From Liquidambar formosana (taxonomy: Eukaryota > Streptophyta > Magnoliopsida > Saxifragales > Altingiaceae): DNA of 64,000 nt. Positions 12,225 through 22,100 of the stretch are shown here, in pieces. The stretch's first letter is position 1. Each line of letters opens with the position of its first letter. The DNA is taken from NCBI GenBank assembly GCA_039720395.1, contig CM077832.1, positions 24,825,607 to 24,889,606 on the forward strand, given 5' to 3'. The notes under the pieces were generated by a model. The model did no database searches. It was not told the origin of the DNA and saw nothing but the letters and a program-made list of their open reading frames with translations. Made by a program: the position numbers and the translations under genes.

Positions 12225-13095
12225 ATAGCGATTCCAAACGTTCCTTCTTAAAGTGGCGTTTACATGAATAAAAGAAAGTAGGCACCCCACAAAAGAGTCA
12301 AATGAATCCATAATACTTAATTATTTTCGAATACTTGTCAAAAATTATTTTCAATTACTAGCCAACAGAAACATAACATGCAACCAATCAATCAGGACTA
12401 AGGCATACCAACACGCCCGACACGTCATACCCACTTATATGAAGGGGGAACGGTCCCTTAAACCAACGGAAGGATGCTCTTCACGAGGGGCGCGCAGCAA
12501 CAGTTAGATATTATTGTGCTAGTGGCCGAACTAAGGTAATAATGCATTTTTCATATTCTGCATTGAGGATATTTGCGTATGTGCATTTTAAATGCACACA
12601 GGTGCTTTTCTGATACATGTATATGCAAGCTTCGTGCATTCTGGACAGATTAATTTTTATTTTGCAGGGAAGGTAAGAGATAAGTGAAGTGTTTACGTGT
12701 TTTGTATATTCTAGGCAGACTAATCCTTGTTTTGAAATTAGTTGTATGACTTTGATATCTCTGTCTTTTATATATACATCCGTTTTTCTGGTTCTATTTT
12801 TTATTTATTTACTTGCCATCATTGTGTGCTTTCATCATATATTTGCATGAATTGGGTTAAATCCAATTTAAGTCCTAATTAATTGAAGCCAACAAATATG
12901 AGTGAGGGTTGGCTTTGGCTAAGGGTTTTTGGGTGCCTAACACCTTTTTAATAACGTACCCTAACTCTGAACCTATATGAAAATCTTTGATTGTGACGAT
13001 TTAGATCCTTACTAGGGTCAGTTGGTTTCCGAAAGTTTAATCGGATGGCAACTCCTCTCTAGACTAGTTATTCGTGGAACCACATGATTTAGAAC
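12225..13095. other. Spacer between the two Ty3-type LTRs, possible Tat/Ogre remnant
   Basis: No coding sequence is seen. The part from about 12890 to 13080 contains GGGTGCCTAACACCTTTTT, then AACGTACCCTAACTCTGAAC and TGGCAACTCC. This order is reminiscent of the untranslated end of Tat/Ogre-type Ty3 elements. That assignment is from memory and weak. Confidence 0.3.
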
Positions 13096-13172
13096 TGTGA
13101 TGACCTGAATTATTTATATATATAGAGGGATCATTAGCCGCACCCACCACTTGCATCTGTTTTGGATGTGTA

Positions 13173-13215
<43 letters not shown>

Positions 13216-13485
13216 AGAGGGATCATTAGTCGCACCTACCACTTGCATCTGTTTTGGATATATATATATGTATAGATCATTAGCCGCATCCACCACTTGC
13301 ATCTACTTTGGATATATTTATATGTATAGAGGGATCGAGACAGAGAGTTAGAGAAAGAGCAACAGAGAGAGAGAAATTGAGGAAGAACAGAGGAGAAAAA
13401 AAAAAAAGAGTGGTCTGGTGGAGGTTTTTGGCTGAGTTCGTGGAGCTCTCTTAGTGAGGTAAAATCCTCACCTCCTCTATGGTTG

Positions 13486-13523
<38 letters not shown>

Positions 13524-15679
13524 ATTTTATTTTCTTATGTTATTCTTAGAAAGGATGATCATATTTTATGTTTTTGGGACCAAGGAACACCATGGTAGTG
13601 TCAAATTTTAGAGAAATTGACTGTAGGTTGAAGTTTTAGAAATTTTAGAATTTTGGATCATGAAAACCCGAAACTTTAGGCTTAAAAACGAATATGATTT
13701 TATAGGATTCTAAATGAACAATTTATAGTCGCACGTAGTACTCCGCATGAGCTTCAATTCAACACTTGAATCACTGAAAACAGTTAAGAAACAAGGGAGA
13801 TATTAATCATCGAAATTGGCCCGTTGAACACACGGTGTAACCCGGTTACACAATTCAACCCGCGGGAGGTTGAAGGTGAGCCCATAGGTCTATGATCCTG
13901 TATGGGTGCATCTGTGTACCTTACCGTGTTCTCATGCATTTAAAAGCCATACGATAATCATATGAACCCCAAATTTGACCGTTGGACTCGTCTTGGAGAG
14001 CCCTACCATGTGGGACCCTTAGTTGACCATTTTGACCAAGTTTGACTGTAGTTTGACTTTTTGGCCAAATTAATATTTATTAAAAATTCCAGAAAATATC
14101 AGAAAATTCCAAAAATTACAGAAAATTCCCATAAATTATAGAGAGTGTTTTAAAAATTATTTTGATGATTTTGGGACCATAGTTCACTGTTAGAAGGCCA
14201 ATAATAATTTTTGAGTGCGTTATGTTTATTTTGAAATTTACCTAAAGATTACGTATGCATAATTATCAGATTTTATCGGTTTTCGGGAGAACCCTAGGGA
14301 GCATTAACGCTGCATTCGCATTGTCAGTGTCTATCACGTGGTTTTGGGTTGGTATTGCTCGCAATTGAGGTAGGAAATGTGGCTTCTTTACATTTAATAT
14401 GGTGTTGTTCTATAAATGTGATTTTAAATGCCTTAATGATATTTTTGGATTTTCCCACTGATTTATAACCAAATATTTTTATTACTTGTTCAAAATTTAG
14501 GGAATCCTTCAATTTATCATTGATACGACTGTTTTATATTGTTCCTTAAAGATACATGGTTATATACTCGTTTAAATGTTATTGTGAAATATCTGTTAAA
14601 TGTGTGAAATTTTCATGATACTTGGATCTTGGAAAAATGCTTTATAAATGTTGGTTACTTGGAAATGTTTTAGAAATGTTACTGAAATTCTAGAAATTTA
14701 TCAAACATGTTTATGGATACTTTTGGACACTCAGATATTTATTTGAATGATGGAAAATGTTTTGGATATATGGACCTTGGGTCTTGGTATGCATCAAACG
14801 GGTGGGGGCATCACAATGAAGTGGTGTCCTGCGTTGAGAATACTCCGCGAATAGCAAGCAGGGTAAAGTACCCTTGGGTGAAAGACCCTGAAGCCCTCGA
14901 GGAAGAACGCCGCGTAGGTGTTGGTTATTTTCGTGCTTGGCTGAGCCGGGAGTTGACGTGACGACGTAACCTGTGATTAGCGACGGTTGATGCATGGTTT
15001 GATCCCATAGTCTTGGGAATTGGAGATACTATGAGAATTTTGGGAAATTAACTCAAAACCCACACAAAGTATTGATTTGTGACTGATATTTGATTTTGAG
15101 TTATTAAATGATTTTAATTCATATACCATGTATCTGCACATATATTAATTGTATAGAATCCACGCATATTTCTTATTGGGCTTTGCAGCTCATCCTATTA
15201 TTATTTCAGATGATCAGGTGATGAATGAAGGTTCGCCGATGGCGGATGCCTAGTGGCATGATCTGAGGTTGGAATGTGAAGGTTGCATACTAACATAGTC
15301 ATGGATGAGGATAGATACACGTGCATTACATAGAGACTATGTTATTTTGATGTATGGACATTTCTATTATTATTATTGTTATTACCATTATTACTTAATG
15401 AACCTTGAATAGTTTGAATCCAACCTATGTGCCAGGGATGTTGGCATTATTTTGGGACCATATATTATTATGGGCATGATGTGTGAGCATAACATTTCAT
15501 ATTAATTATTTGGGTATTATTGATGAGCTGGCACCATTATTATTAAAAATATTTATAAAAAAAAAATACACGTGGATTTGACTAAGTCTTCCGCAACTTT
15601 TATACCTGACTTATCCACGTGTACACCTTTTTACTTTGACTTTTATCCACGTGTCGACTCTCCGAGTCGAGGCGTGACA
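13096..15679 (+). mobile_element. Solo LTR of a Ty3-type retrotransposon
   Basis: It starts TGTGATGACCTGAATT and ends CCGAGTCGAGGCGTGACA. A perfect 5-bp target duplication, AGAAC, is at 13091-13095 and 15680-15684. No primer site or interior follows, so the element has been reduced to one LTR, presumably by LTR-LTR recombination. Small open frames inside it (for example 14707-14961) lack protein similarity that I can recognise. The copy at 12224-1 is a diverged relative in opposite orientation. Confidence 0.9.
13124..13330 (+). repeat. Three tandem units with (TA)n spacers
   Basis: A unit containing GATCATTAG, CGCA, CACCACTTGCATCT and TTTGGAT occurs three times, near 13130, 13220 and 13270. 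The units are separated by TATA runs, the longest at about 13177-13210. Another TA run lies at 13493-13520. Confidence 0.8.
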
Positions 15680-15711
15680 AGAACACACCCTTCACAGTAG
15701 ATCATGAGTGC

Positions 15712-15960
15712 TAAAAACCAAGATGATCTGAGATTAAGAGTTGCTTCATCCGTAAATGTTCATAAATGAGTGATTGTCATTGATTAAAAATAGTAAGTTT
15801 TGGATCAAATAATAATTATTCTCAGATCAACTTGTTTTTTGGCATAAATCGCTTACATAAGAAGGTAATATAATCGAACGATTGATTTCGCAAAATACGA
15901 GTCATATATAAAAGTTGTGGAATGCGTTTGATTCAAAGTGCCCTTGATATTAAAAAAAAC
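15712..15960. mobile_element. Foldback family A, partial copy 1
   Basis: It shares the central block (AGATTAAGAGTTGCTTCATC, CATAAATGAG, GATTAAAAATA, ATCAACTTG-TTTTTGGCAT) with the complete copies at 15986-16358 and 56944-57306. It ends with a TGATTCAAAGTGCCCTTGATA segment also seen at the end of the copy near 56850. Confidence 0.6.
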
Positions 15961-15985
15961 TCTCTCTTTCTCCTTCAGTCTCTTT

Positions 15986-16358
15986 CTTATGAGATTAACC
16001 TAATATAAGGTGATATTAAGTTACCCTCCAAAACTCTTATTCGCAATTCATATTTTACGAAACCAATAGTTGAATTAAATTTGATTCATATATAGGTGAT
16101 GCATGATCTATCTAGTTAATTAATATGAGATTAAAAGATGATTCATCCATAAATGTTCATAAATGAGCGATTATTATTAATTGAAAAATACAAGTTTTAG
16201 TATGAATAGCAATCAGCTTTGAATCAACTTGATTTTTGGCTTGCATGACCTACATATGCATCTAATCTAATCCAATGATTGGTTTTACAAAATATGAATA
16301 TTGAATAAAGTTTTTAAGGGTGACCTAATGTAACCTTATATTAGGTTAATCTCATAAG
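15986..16358. mobile_element. Foldback family A, complete copy
   Basis: The ends are inverted: CTTATGAGATTAACCTAATA on the left, and its complement TATTAGGTTAATCTCATAAG ends the right side. The inverted similarity continues inward over most of each half (ACCCTCCAAAACT against AGTTTTTAAGGGT, then the ATCAACTTGATTTTTGGC block). No coding capacity is seen. The class is undetermined; Mutator-type foldback is possible. Confidence 0.75.
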
Positions 16359-16378
16359 AATGAGACTACTCGCTCTCG

Positions 16379-16379
<1 letters not shown>

Positions 16380-16418
<39 letters not shown>

Positions 16419-16420
16419 TT
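16380..16420. repeat. (CT)n(TA)n microsatellite
   Basis: A CT run is followed directly by a TA run, a pattern repeated elsewhere in the window (55758-55812, 57903-57950). Confidence 0.85.
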
Positions 16421-16434
16421 TAATCGTTTTATCA

Positions 16435-16770
16435 TCAAGTGCACTAATTTTAGTTGAACTCCAAATCCCTCCCCCTCCCTAGTGATTTGCATTTTGCGAC
16501 CAACTATTGGATTCATTTTGCAACCAACTATTGGATTTGATAACTTTCTCCTAGAGGGATTCATACCAAGAATTAAGTTATTTCGAGATTGATTGCTATT
16601 CAATCCAAAACTTGTATTTTTTAATCAATAATAATTATTCATTTATGACATGTTGGATGAAGCAACTCTTAATTTTGAATCAACTTGATTTTTGGCATGA
16701 CAAAAGGATATCGAATTTAACAGTTAGATTTGTAAAATACAAATCACTAGGTAAGGAATTGAAGTGCTGA
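16435..16770. mobile_element. Foldback family A, diverged copy
   Basis: It carries GATTGCTATTCAATCCAAAA, a TTAATCAATAATAATTATTC centre and ATCAACTTGATTTTTGGCAT in the family order. The outer arms are poorly kept. A short direct repeat, CAACTATTGGAT, is at 16501 and 16526. Confidence 0.55.
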
Positions 16771-17238
16771 GTACATGATAATAGAAGGACTGTATATATT
16801 TTAGTATGTTGTTATTGCAAGATCAGGGCCGTACATGAATATAGTAGAGGGGTTTTTACGTGTGATGATATACATACAAGAGGAGCTGAGTCCGGCGCCA
16901 AAAATCTTGGCAGTTAGAGGGAGACGGACTAACCAAAGCCACGGAACTGAGGGAGCCTTGGGTTTGACTGTAGAGTCGTCGTTACATGGCCCATTGGCCC
17001 TGGAGTTTTCACATCTCAAGCTTAAGCTTTTCCTCCCCTATTGTACCCTTCTTCTCTAACTTTATACCAGAAGAGTATTTTGGCAATAACGAGGATAAAG
17101 GAGGCATCCCCACATGCTTGCTAGTTTGCTATAAGCCCTTTTTGTAATGCTTTATTAGTTTTGTGTGTTGGTGTCCGATTAATTATTTTGTGCATTAACA
17201 TGTGAATATCATCACCAAAATATTAGATGATGTGGACC
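16771..17238. other. No gene recognised
   Basis: Short overlapping open frames occur on both strands at 16801-17059, and the GC content is higher than in the surroundings. I recognise no domain or splice pattern and do not call a gene. Confidence 0.4.
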
Positions 17239-17474
17239 GTTGAAACTGCTTTTTTTTTTTTTTTGTTTGACGGTTAAGGTATCCGGGTCAGCTTGCGTAT
17301 ATCTTGATTAAATCCCTCCCCAAGCAATCTTAAGAGTTTACTCTCCTATATCGGTCTAGTGCATTCAGGAATTAATTCCTGGAGTGCTCCCAGAGGAATC
17401 GAATCTAGGTGGATAAAATAGAGGCTCTCCTCCTTCCTACCAACCGGACTAACTTCTTTAGGTTTGTTGAAACT
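17239..17474 (-). mobile_element. tRNA-derived SINE with 9-bp target duplication
   Basis: On the minus strand the body runs from 17465 to about 17248 and ends in a run of A (T-run 17250-17264 on +). It has a box-A-like TTAGTCCGGTTGG and, some 50 bp on, a box-B-like GATTCGATTCC. These are the split promoter of tRNA genes. The body ends CTGACCCGGATACC before the tail. The target duplication GTTGAAACT flanks it exactly at 17239-17247 and 17466-17474. About 215 bp is typical for a plant SINE. Confidence 0.85.
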
Positions 17475-17485
17475 TTTTTATGAAA

Positions 17486-17675
17486 ATTAATAACACATTT
17501 TAATTAGATAATTTAGAATTGAAATTTCCATAACTAGCCAAAAGAATGGTGAGTAACATCTATATATATATATATATATAGATATATATAATTAATAACA
17601 CATTTTTAATTAGATAATTTAGAATTAAAATTTCCATAACGAGCCAAAAGAATGGTGAGTAACATCTATATATAA

Positions 17676-17676
<1 letters not shown>
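17486..17676 (+). repeat. Tandem duplication, 105-bp period
   Basis: ATTAATAACACATTTTAATT through GGTGAGTAACATCTATATAT occurs at 17486 and again at 17591 with few changes. The units are separated by and end in TA runs. It starts about a dozen bases after the SINE. Confidence 0.85.
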
Positions 17677-17706
<30 letters not shown>

Positions 17707-18097
17707 TTTTTTTTTTCTGAGAATGATTTCCTATTCTTGTATCCGATATGTAACGGTAGGTATGAACCTTGGAAGTTGTCTTAATTCCTTAAGGAATAAC
17801 CATGATAGCTTAAAATTTTACTCAAAAAACATTCTCTCGTAATTTCAAAGGCTTTCATTGTCCATGGGGTGGGTTATAGACTTATATAGGCTAATTGAAG
17901 AGATTTGTATATTATGCACACCCCATTCAAGGAGATTATGGGTCTTTCACATACCGTTATGAGATTAGCTTAGACTTAAATCTCGATGTAAGATTTAAAA
18001 TACACTTAATCATTAATCAAAATAAATAAACAAACCAAACAAAGAAAAGCCAATGGAGATTAAAAAAACATTAAAGATAGAGGATGTGGAAAGGATA
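17677..18097. other. Intergenic, no gene seen
   Basis: TG/TA microsatellite at 17677-17707, otherwise unremarkable AT-rich sequence. Confidence 0.5.
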
Positions 18098-18376
18098 AGG
18101 AGTGCCCTCCGAAGCTCTTACTTGAGACATGCATTTTGTGAAATCAATTGTTGGATTAAATTTGATCTATATGAATGTCATATATGCCAAAAATCAAATC
18201 GATTCAAGATTAAAAGCTGCTTTATCAGTGAATGTCAATTTTTATTGATTAAAAAATATAAATTTTGGATAGAATATCAATCAGTCTCGGATTATCTTGA
18301 TTTTTGACATCGATCGTTTATATTAAAATGTTATCTAATCTAACGATTGGTTTCACAAAATACGAATTGTAAAGGT
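18098..18376. mobile_element. Foldback family A, diverged copy
   Basis: It contains the family blocks GAAGCTCTTA, TGCCAAAAATCAAAT, AGATTAAAAGCTGCTT, GATTAAAAAATATAAATTTT and TAATCTAACGATTGGTTTCA in order. A small open frame (18053-18307) is an accident of this repeat. Confidence 0.6.
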
Positions 18377-18552
18377 TTTTTTGTGCATTTGATGTAGTGC
18401 ATGATATTAAAAGGAGGGGAAATTACCTTTAGTGACAACTTCCCAATGTAATACCAAATAAAGGGTATTTACCTGTCAACTTGCTATAAATTGGCTATAC
18501 ATATACTTTAAATGAGTACAAATTTTCTTTGTTTGGTATTAGGTAAGAGAGA

Positions 18553-18938
18553 GGCTATTGCCAACATATAAAGTACTTTAAGCCACCCTTAATTTATACT
18601 TTTTAATGTTTTATGAAAAATTTATTAGGGTTTTACAAAAACTAGCTACATTGTCCACTAGAAATTATCATTTTGATCAATTTTGTAAAAGAAAGTTTTT
18701 TCAAAATTTATCATTTAACCAAACTTTTTAGCTATTTATAATCTCTATTTCATTTTTATGAAAAATGATTAAAAAGTCTATTTAAATAATAGATTTTGGA
18801 AAAACTTTTTTCTACAAAATTGTTCAAAATAATGTTTTTTTGGTTGTTTATGTGATTATTTTTTATATTTTTTTTTATAAAACCTCACAAAATATAAACT
18901 AAATGAAAGACCTAAAAAGTATTACGTTGTGGCAATAT
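18553..18938. mobile_element. Foldback family B, copy 1 (upstream of the chloroplast-protein gene)
   Basis: It is a long inverted repeat. The left end GGCTATTGCCAACATATAAA is mirrored by the right end with GTTGTGGCAATAT. The arms continue through TTTATGAAAAAT / ATTTTTTTTTATAAAA and the AAATTTATCATTTAA / TTAAATAATAGATTTTGG blocks to a centre near 18745. The sister copy is at 54965-55361. The right end lies about 105 bp before the proposed TATA box at 19045. Confidence 0.75.
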
Positions 18939-19044
18939 CTGGCCGTTAGGTAATTGCCCCTTAAAAAGGAGTAAGGACTACTGTTCTATAATTCTTCCTA
19001 TTTATGGGGTATTTATGGAAATTAAATTTATACATAGTGAATTG

Positions 19045-19052
19045 TATATAAT
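19045..19052 (+). promoter_or_regulatory. Candidate TATA box of the chloroplast-protein gene
   Basis: TATATAAT lies 95 bp before the start codon at 19147. It is followed by a pyrimidine-rich stretch (CTCATCTCCTGCC, CTCTCTCC) typical of plant transcription start regions. An in-frame ATG at 19015 lies upstream of this box and is therefore not preferred as the start. Confidence 0.5.
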
Positions 19053-19146
19053 CATTTTTTCCTCATCTCCTGCCTGTACTCTCTCCATTCCTTCATCCTC
19101 CGCTCTTTCTCCGTGGAGCACTTTCTTTATCTCTCTGCATCTTTTC

Positions 19147-22100
19147 ATGGCGACCTGTCTCGCTCCTATTTCCATCTCAGGTAAATCCTCAAACATTTCT
19201 CCGACTGTGGACTGTATCGTTTTTTTTTTTTTTTTTTTCTAGGGTTCTCATCCAATAGTTAGGGTTTCCTTTTTCATTCCTTTCGCCTCTGTTTTGTTTG
19301 CTGAGAAAACCGAGGACAAGAAAAGAAAGACAATAAAATTTTCAATCCTATGTGGTATGTTGTTTTGGTTTCTGGAATCTGAAACAAAAGTCATGTGAAC
19401 TATATCAAGTAGTTGGGTTGTTCAGAGACGGAAAAAAAAAAAAAAAAATCTACGATTCGAAATTTTAATTTCTTTATCTTTCCAACTTTTTCTCACCAAC
19501 CAAACGGAGCTTTACCTTGTTTGGAGGATTACACTAATGGGTTTTGAATCATTGTATGTTGTAAGTGGTAACCTTCTGATCTGGACTGTAATTTTTGAGA
19601 TCACTTTGAAAATGTGACAACGATGCAATAGATTTTTCATATGTCGTCGAGATTTATGTGTTATAGACCTTGTTATCTCTTTTAATCTTTTAGTTTTAAT
19701 TATTATTATTATTATTATTATTATTTTATATTGAGTTCTCTTCTTTTTGTTGCAATTGAAGCAAAAGAGGCTGCTCCTTTCTGATCATTTTTTTAAACAA
19801 ACCCTTTTAGGTGTTATTATGTATATTCTCTTCCCACTAGTAAATCAAGGGTGTAATTAAACCTCAAATCAAGGGTGTAATTAGCCTTTTAGTATCATGC
19901 TTTTAAATTTTGAAACTGATATACATATGCTTTAGAAAAGAATTATCATTTTTTATTATTTATTAGTGTGGTTTATCCAGTAAATAAATAAGATTGGTTT
20001 CTCAAACAATATTTGGGTTGTTTGCTAGGTGTTGCTTGACATTTTGAAAAATTTTATTTATTTATTTATTTTTAGTCGATACTTAAGCTGATAATTCTTG
20101 TATTATGGTAATTGCTTTCACTTGGATATAGGTGGATCTCATCTCAAGGCATGTGAGCTATGGTCCACAAAGTCCAAATCATTTGGGAAAACACCCAAAT
20201 TGATAATTCAAAAGAAATCATCGAACCAATTGGGATCCAACCGCAAGTTATCAGTTTGTGCAGCGTACAAGTATGGCATTTTGAACTCCTATCTGTTTGA
20301 AAGGCACTTAAAAGTAATGCACTTTCTTGTAAGAAAAAAAATTTATATTGTCTTGGGTGACACCAAACTTATTATTTTTGTGCTGTGGTAGTCATTTTAA
20401 TTTATATATTTACAGGCCCCCTTATTTAACCGTACTCTTCACTTTGGATTTTTTGTTTGTATCTTTTATTATGTGCATTTATTTAATTTGATTATGGGAT
20501 ATAAAATATTTGCAACTTTCTCTCCCCCTTACATGCAACTCCCCACCAAAGAGACTTGGATTTGGTGCAGTTTGCACCTTTAATTGCATGGTGCAGTTAC
20601 CGTTGGATCGTCGCCATGTTGCAAGGGAGAAGCATGATCAGCTGGGATTCGCTGCAAGGATTTCACGCCCAAAGGTTATGGCGTTAACACTTTGACGCCA
20701 AACTCAGCTTCCGAATTCCAGCTGTTCATCCTTCTCCTTTGCCATGCGTCGCCCATCCAGCAGTAATTGCACCATGCAGTTAAAGGTGCAAACTGCACCA
20801 AATCTAAGTCCCAAATAAAGAGAGGGGGATAAAAGGAATAAAAAATGCGATGCTCCTATCTTCTTCTCAATCATTTAAGAATTTGGTTTAGTTGGCGGCA
20901 GAATATATATAATAGTCCCAGGAAAGGCCAATCCATGTCTACGGGCTCATAAGGAGGGTGTGCTTGTTTTGTCCAATCAAGATTAATTTTTGTTTTCATC
21001 TTTAATAGGATGCAGCAATAACCCTGCTTGCAAGTGATTGACTCATTTTGTTAGTGGTTGATGCAACTGATCAATTCATTTTGATAGTGCTTGATGTAAC
21101 TTTTTCCCATCTTTTACATGTGTTTCCTTATTAATTGTCTTCTGTGGTAACGTTTTGATTGGATGACATTTCTATTTTAGAAAACCTTGAGTAGACATTA
21201 CATCCATATCTTAGAGCTTGTTGCAATTTCAGTGTTTTACGTAAGTTGATTAATCCATTATTCAAGTTGTTATTTTCCATTTCTTAATCATAATTTGGTG
21301 CTCACTCAGTCACTTGTGGTTTAAGGGAAGCCATGTTTCATGGTTACCATGGCCTCATTATAGGAGATTGTTCATATGTTTTAAGCATGGACTAAAATAT
21401 CCACGATATCTTCGATATATTCACGACATATCCATGTATCCGTACCCCTCGATATGATATTTAACTAACATATCTTTTTCGTAAAATATCTTTACGATAG
21501 TGTCGATAGTTTCAATATTATTGATAAAATCTCGATATATCCATAATATCTTATTTCTTTAACATGGTATTGTCGATATGTCGACTATATCGACGATATC
21601 GAAATATACATTTTCTTGTTATTGTGTCAAAATTATCACCTTTTATACTTTTAGTATTGAGTTATATAAAATTTTCAATTATACTAATGACTTAAATTGG
21701 TGTTATGAAGTAACAACTTTAATTTACTTTGTTAAAATATTCATTATTTTGCTTAGTGTGGTACAATTTTTATACCCTACATAATACATCTTGTCTAATA
21801 CACATTTAAATTGCAATATTTTGATTTTAAACTGTTTATTAAAGTCTAATCATTGTTCCTAGAGTTTCAATGGAAGTATATGTGTTTAACTAACAATATC
21901 CATCATATCTTTGAATCGATATCGAAATTTTCGATATATCCATCGATATATCTGATATATCTGTATTTTTTGACCCTTGATATATCCATTGATATCGGTA
22001 TTTAAGTCATTGGTTTTAAGTGTGTACAAGGGGGAGCAGTAGGTACCTAAAGGCGTTCTTCTGTGACGAAGTAATAAACAGTGTGTTTCTTTTTATGGGC

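Noticed and set aside
14707..14995. Two overlapping frames of 84 and 94 residues
   Set aside because: Both lie in the solo LTR, whose relative lacks them; no protein similarity.
21386..22012. GATATC-rich stretch as a satellite or centromeric repeat
   Set aside because: An 8-bp target duplication flanks it exactly, so it is a single transposed unit.
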